Positions 41,436 to 52,757 of a DNA stretch of 64,000 nucleotides are shown here, one piece after another. Numbering within the stretch: the first letter of the stretch is position 1; every line of letters starts with the position of its first letter. The DNA lies in the NCBI GenBank assembly GCA_963764345.1, contig CAVXSF010000008.1:124001-188000 (forward strand). Direction: 5' to 3'. This DNA comes from DASQZK01 sp963764345 (GTDB taxonomy: Bacteria; Bacteroidota; Bacteroidia; Bacteroidales; GCA-2748055). The notes below the pieces were generated by a model. That model did not search any database, was not told the origin of the DNA, and saw only the letters and a program-made list of their open reading frames with translations. The position numbers were made by a program, and so were the translations under genes.

Positions 41436-42836
41436 TTAACCTGCTTTCCGCCCGCCACGGTAACAAAGGGCATCATTCAGAGCAATCACTGCCTCCCGGT
41501 AACTTTCCCGGGGAATGACGAACTGGATATTGACCTGCATCAGCGACTGGGAGAGGGCTGAGATGTTGATACAACGTTCAGCAAGGGCAGTGGCAGCCTT
41601 CGCGATGACTCCCGGCCTGGTGACATTGGTTCCCAGGGCGCAGATTAGTGAGCATGGGGCAACCGTCACTTTCTGATACTTTGATCTTAATTCGGCGACC
41701 ATAGATTCATTCAGATCATGTTCCCATATAACCTGGGTAATGCAGTTGGCATTGGTTGCTTTAAGGATGTAGCTGACATTATACTTTTCAAACACATCCA
41801 TGATCCCCCGGTCGAAACCTACACTGCCTACCATGAGGGGGTCATGTACCTCAATGGCCACAACCTTGTCGGAACCGGTAATGATCTCAATCCGGGGATC
41901 CTTATCAATAAAATCTTTAGAAATCAGCGTGCCGGGATGATCGGGTTCAAAAGTGTTTTTAACCCGGATATTTATGCCGGCCATTTCAAGTGGCTTTGAA
42001 GCTTTAGGATGAATAGCTTCCATTCCCACATCGGCGAGTTGGTCGGCAACGTTGAAATTTGTAAAGCCTACGGGGACAGATTTTTCGAGTCCGACAATGT
42101 TCGGGTCTGCACTCGAAAGATGAAATTCCTTGTGTATAACGGCTTCATCAGCCCTGACTTCCACGGCAATTTTACTGAAGGTCACTTCGGAATAGCCGCG
42201 GTCAAATTCACGCATGATGCCTTCTGTTCCTTTAGTATATCCGGTAGCTACCGGAAGGGTCTTAGTGAAATCGATACCCTTGAAGGCATTCCTGATCCGT
42301 TCGTCAATGGTCAGGTAATCGGCATCGTTGAATCCGCACAGATCCACAAATTGTGAGTTGAAATCATTGTTCAGCAGAATGTTTACAGAATTAAATGCGG
42401 AATGAGCTTCCCCTATCGATGAGAGTATTTCCCTTGCTGCCAGCAGGATATTCTGCCGGTTAACATACCCTGTGCCCAGCACATCTGCCAGACTATTCAG
42501 ATAGTTCCTGGCCTCATTGATCCGCAAAGTGATGAATTCATCAGCTTCAAACGGGTCCAGCCCAATGGTATCGAACTTCCGGTTCAGTGCGATAAGTTTT
42601 CCGAGCAATTCATCCAGGGCTGCATTATAGTCCTTATTCGTTTCAAACTTTGAATATATGCCGGGCTCACCGGTTTTCTTGTGCTCCAGGAGCCAGTTGG
42701 TTACATTGTTATAAGCTGAAACCACGAAGATACGGTTGTAATAGTCCTCCGGTTTCCTGTGACCGATGATGATGTTTTTCAGAACCTCATCAAACTTTGA
42801 CATCGATGTTCCGCCAATCTTTTCAACGGTTAGCAT
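41436..42836 (-). CDS. Aspartate kinase, ectoine-type (Ask_Ect-like)
   Basis: A 466-residue aspartate kinase distinct from the one at 22030-23307. The start MLTVEKIGGTSMSKFDEVL carries the KIGGTS form of the N-terminal kinase motif, typical of the aspartate kinases first described in ectoine gene clusters. ATGYTKGTEGIMREFDRGYSE, MEAIHPKASKPLEMAGI and C-terminal ACT-like segments (DKVVAIEVHDPLMVGSVGF, INISALSQSLMQVNIQFVI) are visible. No ectoine genes (ectA/B/C) are in the window, so the role is unclear; it may feed general aspartate-family synthesis. It converges on the NHL lipoprotein gene, with about 250 bases between them. Confidence 0.88.
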   Translation of the reverse strand: MLTVEKIGGTSMSKFDEVLKNIIIGHRKPEDYYNRIFVVSAYNNVTNWLLEHKKTGEPGIYSKFETNKDYNAALDELLGKLIALNRKFDTIGLDPFEADEFITLRINEARNYLNSLADVLGTGYVNRQNILLAAREILSSIGEAHSAFNSVNILLNNDFNSQFVDLCGFNDADYLTIDERIRNAFKGIDFTKTLPVATGYTKGTEGIMREFDRGYSEVTFSKIAVEVRADEAVIHKEFHLSSADPNIVGLEKSVPVGFTNFNVADQLADVGMEAIHPKASKPLEMAGINIRVKNTFEPDHPGTLISKDFIDKDPRIEIITGSDKVVAIEVHDPLMVGSVGFDRGIMDVFEKYNVSYILKATNANCITQVIWEHDLNESMVAELRSKYQKVTVAPCSLICALGTNVTRPGVIAKAATALAERCINISALSQSLMQVNIQFVIPRESYREAVIALNDALCYRGGRKAG

Positions 42837-43183
42837 AGGCCAATAAAGTTAATGGTTAGGTGGTCAAAAATAATCAGAATAATTAAGATGTTTCTATTTA
42901 AAAAGTGTTTAAAATCCTTTCCCGGTATGAAAGATCCTCAAATATTAAAAAGAATCTGTCTAAGCAACATAAATTTTTAAAATATGTTTTTATTCCGGAT
43001 ACAATTTGTAATTTCATAATAAACTGTGACTTGAAATGTTGAAATTTTGACTGGAGAATATAATCCATTCAAACACAAAGATCTTAAGTACGGTAATTTT
43101 TCAGAAGGCCGCTGATCCTGTTTCATCAGCTTTATCTCCAAAGGCAGGATATGCCGGGATTATTTAACTTTATAAAAAACTGA
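42837..43183. other. Divergent intergenic region, AT-rich
   Basis: About 350 bases between the divergent aspartate kinase and PKD lipoprotein starts. Both sides have a TAACTTTA sequence close to the Bacteroidota -7 consensus TAnnTTTG (plus strand 43165-43172; minus strand about 20 nt before the kinase start), but no good -33 element at the right spacing. No gene or RNA is seen. Confidence 0.5.
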
Positions 43184-44030
43184 ATGAAGACAAGTAAATG
43201 GTTTTTAGTAATGGTATTGCCTGCGGTTCTGGCAATAACGGGATGCAAAAAGAAAGATCAGCCGGTGAGGCCCACCGCCGCATTCCAGGTAAACACGACA
43301 AATCCTGCGGTAAACGAGACGGTTACTTTCACAAACATGTCTGAGAATGCCACGTATTATCAATGGGATTTTGGTGACGGTAATATTTCGGTGGATGAGA
43401 ATCCGACCCATAGTTACGATGTTCCGGGGATCTTTCAGGTTATTCTGAAGGCGATAGGTTCAAACCTGTCGGATACGGTTTCCAGTTTTCTCAACGTTCA
43501 GGTTCCCCCCGCACTTTACACCATTCATGAAGGTGTCGGTATATCGGAGCTGAGCATAGAAATCGATACCTGGCAAACTATGCAGGATACCTTTCCGGTA
43601 ACCGATACGGCTTACTATTCTTCGTATGAACCTCAGTATAGTATCTATTTGAACCAGGTTTACTACAAGGACCTGGGGATCGTCGGGGTTTTTTTCTCTG
43701 AAGACACAGTCATTGCTGACAGTGATCTTCTGGTTGGACTGATCCTGCTTCCGCCATACCCTGGATTTACCGCCAAAAATGTCTCGGTGGGAAGCAAGCT
43801 GTCCGCAGTTCAGTTTGCCTATGGTACTCCTGAATTTATTGATGATCAGGCGAATTACTATGGCTACAGCTATCTCGAGCAAGGGGATAGATTTCTATGC
43901 CTATAAAAATATAGATATGAATGTGGTTACGGAGATAGACCTTTATCCGCCGCAGAAAAAATCAACTTTACCTGTGAGGGATTTGCTCAGAGACCATAAG
44001 TATTTCAGCAGGTTTATCCAGATGCATTAA
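43184..44030 (+). CDS. PKD-domain lipoprotein, one frameshift near 43882
   Basis: MKTSKWFLVMVLPAVLAITGC gives a lipoprotein signal with Cys at residue 21. A PKD domain follows (PTAAFQVNTTNPAVNETVTF to VPGIFQVILKAIG) with the characteristic YQWDFGDGN and THSY motifs at residues about 60-90. The rest is an unrecognised 150-residue domain. The first frame ends after YSYLEQGDRFLCL; dropping one G of GGGG near 43882 gives YSYLEQGIDFYAYKNIDMNV and ends at 44030. The rejoined length is about 281 residues. It is probably on the cell surface. It converges on dihydroorotase with 55 bases between the stops. Confidence 0.8.
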
Positions 44031-44085
44031 AAGAGGTCTGTGAGGGAGACCGGTTCGGGTACAATTTCAACTGACAGGTTTCCCT

Positions 44086-45426
44086 TCATCTTAAAAATCG
44101 CAGGGGCATGGAGCTTTTTACCCCTGTGAAATGCCCGTCATCGAATACGGCTTCCCCGTTGACAAAGGTCATTTTCACCCGGCGATGCATTTTCTCACCC
44201 TCCAGGGGAGACCATCCGCATTTATAAAGGAGACTCTGGCGGTCAATCACCCATTCGGTTTCGGGATCAATCAGTACCAGGTCGGCATAATACTTTTCCC
44301 TGATATATCCCCTCCGGTCTACCTGGTATATATCGGCAGGTGTATGACACATTTTCTGAACCACCTGTTCGGGACTTAAATGCCCGTTCCAGGCAAATTC
44401 CAGCATTGCTGTAAGGCTGTGCTGAACCATGGGACCTCCGGAAGGAGACGAAAGGTAAGGATTCTGTTTCTCCTGCAGGGTATGGGGGGCATGATCGGTG
44501 GCAATAACATCCAGTTTACCGGACAAAAGGCCTTCGAAGAGGGCATGCCGGTCAGCTTCCGTTTTGACGGCCGGATTCCATTTGATGAGCGAGCCTTTTG
44601 AATCGTAGAAGGTATCATTAAACCAAAGATGATGGACACAAACTTCGGAAGTGATCCTTTTCTCCCGGGACGGGATGTCATTTCTGAACAGGGCCAGTTC
44701 ACGGGCCGTGGAGATATGCAGGATGTGCAGGCGGGAATTGTATTTACCGGCAAGTTCGACGGCCAGGGATGAGGATTTGTAACACGCTTCGGCATTCCGG
44801 ATCAGCGGATGCATTTTCACCGGGATATCATCGCCGTATTTTTGTCTGTAAATCTCAGTATTGTTCCGTATGGTGGTTTCATCTTCGCAATGGGTGGCAA
44901 TAAGTACGGGTGATTCGGCAAAAATACCCTGCAGGCTTGTCAGATCGTCAACCAGCATATTCCCGGTGGAGGATCCCATAAAAATCTTTATACCGCAGGT
45001 CGTGGCGGGATCAACCTTGCGGATCTCCTCCAGGTTGTCATTGGTTGCGCCCAGGTAAAAGGAATAGTTGGCCAGTGACTTCTCAGCACCCAGATCAAAC
45101 TTTTTCTTCAGTTCGTCCAGCGTGACGGTCTGGGGTTTGGTATTTGGCATCTCCATATACGAAGTAACCCCGCCAGCGATCGCAGCTGCCGACTCGGTGG
45201 AGATATCTCCCTTGTGCGTCAATCCCGGCTCACGAAAATGGACCTGGTCATCTATCACTCCAGGAAGCAGCCATTTACCAAAGGCGTCGATAATCACTGT
45301 CCCCTGTGGTGGTTGGATGGGTTCTTCGCTTACCTTTTCGATCATTTTCCCATTGGTGAGGACATGACCTGTGAAGGAGCGGCCCTCATTGATGATCGTT
45401 GCGTTTTTGATCAGGTATCCGGCCAT
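44086..45426 (-). CDS. pyrC: Dihydroorotase
   Basis: This amidohydrolase closes carbamoyl-aspartate to dihydroorotate in pyrimidine synthesis. The metal site shows DQVHFREPG (residues 59-67), the candidate carboxylated Lys in GIKIFMGSSTG (about 148), ATHCEDE (about 177), LHILHIST (about 233) and TDHAPH (about 310). The length of 446 residues fits the long form. The start ATG at 45426 overlaps the end of the upstream mannosyltransferase gene by 41 nt on the same strand, so the two are co-transcribed. An allantoinase is the main alternative, but the REPG form and lack of purine genes favour dihydroorotase. Confidence 0.9.
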   Translation of the reverse strand: MAGYLIKNATIINEGRSFTGHVLTNGKMIEKVSEEPIQPPQGTVIIDAFGKWLLPGVIDDQVHFREPGLTHKGDISTESAAAIAGGVTSYMEMPNTKPQTVTLDELKKKFDLGAEKSLANYSFYLGATNDNLEEIRKVDPATTCGIKIFMGSSTGNMLVDDLTSLQGIFAESPVLIATHCEDETTIRNNTEIYRQKYGDDIPVKMHPLIRNAEACYKSSSLAVELAGKYNSRLHILHISTARELALFRNDIPSREKRITSEVCVHHLWFNDTFYDSKGSLIKWNPAVKTEADRHALFEGLLSGKLDVIATDHAPHTLQEKQNPYLSSPSGGPMVQHSLTAMLEFAWNGHLSPEQVVQKMCHTPADIYQVDRRGYIREKYYADLVLIDPETEWVIDRQSLLYKCGWSPLEGEKMHRRVKMTFVNGEAVFDDGHFTGVKSSMPLRFLR

Positions 45427-46162
45427 GGTCTTTTCTTTTATAGGATCGGAAGAAGCTGTTGATTTTCATTTTCATCACTCCCCAGATCGCTTCATTCACG
45501 ATCCCGCCGCTCATTTTCGAGGATCCTTCGCGCCGGTCGGTGAAGATGATAGGTACTTCAACAATATTGAAGCCGAATTTCCAGGCGGTGAATTTCATCT
45601 CGATCTGGAAGGCATAGCCCTTGAATTTTATACGTTCAAGGTCGATGGTCTTCAGGACTTCCCGCGTATAGCATTTGAATCCTGCCGTGGAATCATGGAT
45701 TTTCATCCCGGTAATTATCCGGACGTATACGGAAGCAAAGTAGGAAATCAGCACCCGGCCCATGGGCCAGTTGACAACATTGACTCCTGAAACATAACGC
45801 GATCCGACGGCAATGTCGGCGCCATTCAAGGCACAGGCCCTGTGCAGGCGTAGCAGATCTTCAGGGTTATGAGAAAAATCGGCATCCATTTCAAAGATGT
45901 ACTGGTAGTCCCTTTCCAGAGCCCATTTGAATCCGGTGATATACGCCGTTCCCAGTCCCAGCTTTCCTTTCCGTCTCAGCAAATGGAGTCTTTCAGGGTA
46001 TTCGGACTGAAGGGCTGTGACAATGTCGGCAGTGCCATCGGGTGAATTATCATCAATGATAAGGATATCGAAATCAACGGGAAGGTCCATCACTACCGGG
46101 ATGATTTTCCCGATATTTTCCTTCTCATTATAGGTTGGAATAATTACAAGGTTTTCCTTCAC
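45386..46162 (-). CDS. Polyprenol monophosphomannose synthase-like glycosyltransferase (GT2)
   Basis: This family transfers a sugar, usually mannose from GDP-mannose, to a polyprenol phosphate at the cytoplasmic face of the membrane. The GT-A motifs are clear: VIIPTYNEKENIGKI at the start, IIDDNSPDGTADIV near 35, the metal-binding EMDADFSHNP near 92, AVGSRYVSGVNVVNWP near 118 and GYAFQIEMKFTAW near 185. At 258 residues without C-terminal membrane segments it is the short, soluble type. It is the promoter-proximal gene of a two-gene unit with dihydroorotase. Confidence 0.9.
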   Translation of the reverse strand: MKENLVIIPTYNEKENIGKIIPVVMDLPVDFDILIIDDNSPDGTADIVTALQSEYPERLHLLRRKGKLGLGTAYITGFKWALERDYQYIFEMDADFSHNPEDLLRLHRACALNGADIAVGSRYVSGVNVVNWPMGRVLISYFASVYVRIITGMKIHDSTAGFKCYTREVLKTIDLERIKFKGYAFQIEMKFTAWKFGFNIVEVPIIFTDRREGSSKMSGGIVNEAIWGVMKMKINSFFRSYKRKDHGRIPDQKRNDHQ

Positions 46163-46640
46163 GACCCACTAAAAAATTAATACGCTTTAAGCTTACGAAG
46201 ATAACATTTTCTAATTACATGATAGCGCGGTGGGTGAAAGTTCTGGCCGCCGGTTATCTAAGGGTGGGATTTTCTCTGCTGCCGGTTACCGGATACGGAA
46301 AGATATTTTCTTTTTTACCTTTTCCTGTTTCTGCACTTGTTACTTTTTACTGATACTTTTGGGTCACTGCCGGATTAGACGAGGCGGTGCCCCAGGCTAT
46401 AGATTCAAAAAAGCTTTTATCGCCGTACCCGGACAGCAGGTTTCCGGCATAGGAAAAGCGGGTTGCCGGTTCAATTTCAGAGATTTCGTTTTGCCATATC
46501 GGTTTGTAGGGCCAGGGTGTGACCATTACAAGAAATATTCCGTTCTGATAGAACTGATTCTTCCACTCGGCAATAGAATTGTAATTACAACAGGGTGATA
46601 ATCAACGCTATGATTTTTTCTTTCAAAAAAAGCGTTAAAT
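46163..46640. other. Gene-free region upstream of rrn promoters
   Basis: This stretch between the divergent mannosyltransferase gene and the rrn promoter array contains no credible gene; open frames here lack any recognisable domain and Bacteroidota-type coding features. No RNA seen. It must hold the promoter of the minus-strand mannosyltransferase gene, but I see no clear box. Confidence 0.5.
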
Positions 46641-46642
46641 GT

Positions 46643-46674
46643 TTTGGTAAGTCAAAAAAGGGCATCTATATTTG
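46643..46674 (+). promoter_or_regulatory. rrn promoter P1
   Basis: TTTG (46643-46646), 20-nt spacer, TATATTTG (46667-46674), followed at once by CAGCCCC. A GTTCTGAAAA boxA-like word follows at 46697. Confidence 0.8.
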
Positions 46675-46741
46675 CAGCCCCAAACACGGGAAAAACGTTC
46701 TGAAAACAGCTGAAAAAAGGGCAAAAAAACTTCAAAAAAGT

Positions 46742-46773
46742 TTTGGTAAGTCAAAAACGGAGGCCTATATTTG
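46742..46773 (+). promoter_or_regulatory. rrn promoter P2
   Basis: TTTG (46742-46745), 20-nt spacer, TATATTTG (46766-46773). This module is nearly a duplicate of P1 (shared TTTTGGTAAGTCAAAAA), 99 bp downstream. GTTCTTAAAA follows at 46798. Confidence 0.8.
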
Positions 46774-46845
46774 CAGCCCCTAAACAGTGGGGGTAGAGTT
46801 CTTAAAAAATCTGAAAAGCGGACGGCAAAAAAAAGTGAGAAAAGA

Positions 46846-46878
46846 TTTGCAGAATTAAAATTAAAGATGATATCTTTG
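46846..46878 (+). promoter_or_regulatory. rrn promoter P3
   Basis: TTTG (46846-46849), 21-nt spacer, TATCTTTG (46871-46878), then CAGCCGCTTTTC. GTTCTTAATA follows at 46904. Confidence 0.8.
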
Positions 46879-46953
46879 CAGCCGCTTTTCGAGGAAGGAA
46901 AAAGTTCTTAATAAGGGTGAAAGTGACGGTCGAAAAATTTTAAGGTAAAAAGA

Positions 46954-46986
46954 TTTGGAGATTAGAAATTAAAGTTGTTATCTTTG
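46954..46986 (+). promoter_or_regulatory. rrn promoter P4
   Basis: TTTG (46954-46957), 21-nt spacer, TATCTTTG (46979-46986), then CATCCGCTTTTC. It is clearly related to P3, 108 bp upstream. GTTCTTAAAA follows at 47008. Confidence 0.8.
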
Positions 46987-47029
46987 CATCCGCTTTTCCA
47001 GAAGCACGTTCTTAAAACAGAAAAAAAAG

Positions 47030-47061
47030 ATTGCGTAATAGGGATAAATTAGTTATCTTTG
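47030..47061 (+). promoter_or_regulatory. rrn promoter P5, nearest to 16S
   Basis: ATTG (47030-47033) as a weak -33, 20-nt spacer, TATCTTTG (47054-47061), 130 nt before the 16S. GTTCTTTGAA follows at 47087. Confidence 0.75.
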
Positions 47062-47086
47062 CAGTCCGAAAATATAGTAAAGACAA

Positions 47087-47096
47087 GTTCTTTGAA
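47087..47096 (+). promoter_or_regulatory. boxA-like antitermination element in the rrn leader
   Basis: GTTCTTTGAA resembles the bacterial rrn boxA (TGCTCTTTAA). The same word starts the 16S-23S spacer element at 49561, as expected for boxA, which is needed both in the leader and before 23S for rRNA antitermination. Similar words follow each upstream promoter. Confidence 0.55.
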
Positions 47097-47103
47097 GGTA
47101 TTG

Positions 47104-47127
47104 AAAAGGTAAAGTAAGGTAGAAGAG
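47104..47127 (+). other. Pre-16S processing stem, 5' arm
   Basis: AAAAGGTAAAG and AGGTAGAAGAG segments pair with 48735-48757 beyond the 16S 3' end, forming the usual RNase III-type processing stem that closes the 16S precursor. Confidence 0.65.
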
Positions 47128-47192
47128 GCACTATCAATTTTTTTGAAGTGACGTAATGAATCTTGAGACAGAACTTAAAATTTCATAATTAC

Positions 47193-48712
<1,520 letters not shown>

Positions 48713-48734
48713 AGAGAGAGATTCATTACTAAAA

Positions 48735-48757
48735 TCTCTTCTACTCCTTTACCTTTT
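48735..48757 (+). other. Pre-16S processing stem, 3' arm
   Basis: TCTCTTCTACTCCTTTACC and following bases are complementary to 47104-47127 in the leader. Confidence 0.65.
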
Positions 48758-48888
48758 CTAATTATATTTGCGAAGTGAGGTAATTCCGAAGCTTTGCTCT
48801 GGTAAGTCCCAAAGCTCTAAGTTGAAAAGTTAATAACGGACACTGAGCTAAACTGAAGAAAGGACTGAGCAGGGCACAACGAATTTTC

Positions 48889-48962
48889 AGTCCCGTAGCT
48901 CAGTTGGTTAGAGCGCTACACTGATAATGTAGAGGTCCCCAGTTCAAATCTGGGCGGGACTA
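48889..48962 (+). tRNA. tRNA-Ile (GAT)
   Basis: A normal cloverleaf: acceptor AGTCCCG/CGGGACT, D-arm GCTC...GAGC, anticodon stem CTACA/TGTAG with loop CTGATAA (anticodon GAT), T-arm CCCAG TTCAAAT CTGGG. CCA is not encoded. It is in the standard 16S-23S spacer position. Confidence 0.97.
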
Positions 48963-49073
48963 CACTATTTGTTGATTTAATGGTTTGAGAATTTGATGAT
49001 TTGGTGAATGAAAGATATTGGAAGAAAGCAAATCAATAAATTTAAAATCAAAATATTAATAAATAAGCCCGCT

Positions 49074-49161
49074 GGGGGGATTAGCTCAGTTGGCTAGAGC
49101 GTCCCGACTTAGCAGTCGGGAAGGTCAAAGGATCGACTCCCGGCAAAAGCTGAAAGAGACT
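49074..49161 (+). pseudogene. Degenerate tRNA-Ala-like copy 1
   Basis: The first 27 bases after the G-run start equal those of tRNA-Ala at 49249, but with six instead of five G. The anticodon arm is replaced by a 6-bp hairpin (CCCGAC/GTCGGG, loop TTAGCA), three bases longer than normal. The T-arm is mismatched and the T-loop begins ATC, and the 3' acceptor strand (CAAAAGCTGAAAG) cannot pair with the 5' strand. It is unlikely to work as a tRNA. It is the first of three tandem units. Confidence 0.7.
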
Positions 49162-49248
49162 GGGGGATTAGCTCAGTTGGCTAGAGCGTCCCGACTTAGC
49201 AGACGGGAAGGTCAAAGGATCGACTCCCGGCAAAAGCTGAAAGAGACT
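49162..49248 (+). pseudogene. Degenerate tRNA-Ala-like copy 2
   Basis: This is an 87-bp tandem copy of the preceding unit with five G at the start and one base change (GACGGG for GTCGGG) that puts a mismatch in the hairpin stem. It leads directly into the real tRNA-Ala. Confidence 0.7.
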
Positions 49249-49325
49249 GGGGGATTAGCTCAGTTGGCTAGAGCGCCTGCTTTGCACGCAGGAGGTCAAG
49301 GGTTCGACTCCCTTATTCTCCACCA
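49249..49325 (+). tRNA. tRNA-Ala (TGC)
   Basis: A complete cloverleaf: acceptor GGGGGAT/ATTCTCC, anticodon stem CCTGC/GCAGG with loop TTTGCAC (anticodon TGC), T-arm AAGGG TTCGACT CCCTT, and encoded CCA. This is the standard second spacer tRNA of Bacteroidota rrn operons. Confidence 0.97.
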
Positions 49326-49611
49326 ATGTTCTTCAAAGCTTTAGTATAGGAAGTTCGATTTTCCGAACTAAATGATGGAGAATCAATACCGAGAAATTTC
49401 GCAAATTTGTTCTTTTGAAATACGATACAATGGTTAATATCCCTGGTTCGATTCCGGGAGTATCACTTCGTTCTCCGAAGCATTAGCTGAGGAGGACATC
49501 CGAAGTAGTTTTCGGTCTGAAAGAGGAAATCCTCCTTCGCTGAAGCTACAGAGGTTAAAAGTTCTTTGACATGTTGGAAGAGATTGATTTTTTAATTTGA
49601 TAATATTGAAA
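49326..49611 (+). other. tRNA-Ala to 23S spacer
   Basis: This spacer contains a tRNA 3'-half-like remnant at 49448-49470 (CCCTGGTTCGATTCCGGG, imperfect T-arm) without a matching 5' half, and a boxA-like GTTCTTTGAC at 49561-49570. Bases from 49568 to 49616 form the 5' arm of the pre-23S processing stem. Confidence 0.55.
49561..49570 (+). promoter_or_regulatory. boxA-like element before 23S
   Basis: GTTCTTTGAC repeats the leader word at 47087-47096, matching the two-site pattern of rrn boxA elements. Confidence 0.5.

Positions 49612-49616
<5 letters not shown>
49568..49616 (+). other. Pre-23S processing stem, 5' arm
   Basis: GACATGTTGGAAGAG and GATTGATTTTTTAATTTG pair with 52513-52563 beyond the 23S 3' end (GATTAAAGAATCAATC and TTCCAATATGTC), giving the stem that brings both 23S ends together. 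Confidence 0.7.
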
Positions 49617-52512
<2,896 letters not shown>

Positions 52513-52520
<8 letters not shown>

Positions 52521-52563
52521 CAATGTCAGATTAAAGAATCAATCACTTTCCTTCCAATATGTC
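52513..52563 (+). other. Pre-23S processing stem, 3' arm
   Basis: This is the complement of 49568-49616, with a few bulged bases. Confidence 0.7.
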
Positions 52564-52601
52564 TAATTTATTTTCTTTCATTCAGGTGAAAGAAGAAAAG
52601 C

Positions 52602-52711
<110 letters not shown>

Positions 52712-52716
52712 TTTTC

Positions 52717-52752
52717 AAAGCCCCGAACTTCACTGATCGGGGCTTTTTTTTA
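52717..52752 (+). terminator. Rho-independent terminator of the rrn operon
   Basis: Hairpin AAAGCCCCGA/TCGGGGCTTT (52717-52726 with 52737-52746) with a 10-nt loop and a long T tract. It ends 5 nt before the next gene's start codon. Confidence 0.93.
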
Positions 52753-52757
52753 TTAAA

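Noticed and set aside
42837..43183. Lysine or other riboswitch ahead of the second aspartate kinase
   Set aside because: No paired structure or conserved aptamer core is visible, and both flanking leaders are short and AT-rich.
2783..43884. Programmed +1 frameshifting as a genome-wide feature
   Set aside because: No shared slippery codon or stimulator surrounds the eleven sites, and many lie at homopolymers; kept only as a minor alternative in the findings.
46230..46783. Short plus-strand open frames upstream of the rrn promoters
   Set aside because: They lack family features, and the second covers the clear tandem promoters P1 and P2.
49090..49344. Open frame of 84 codons over the tandem tRNA-Ala units (repeating GGLAQLARA-type peptide)
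   Set aside because: It is a by-product of tRNA gene duplication; the translation matches the well-known spurious tRNA-encoded peptide.
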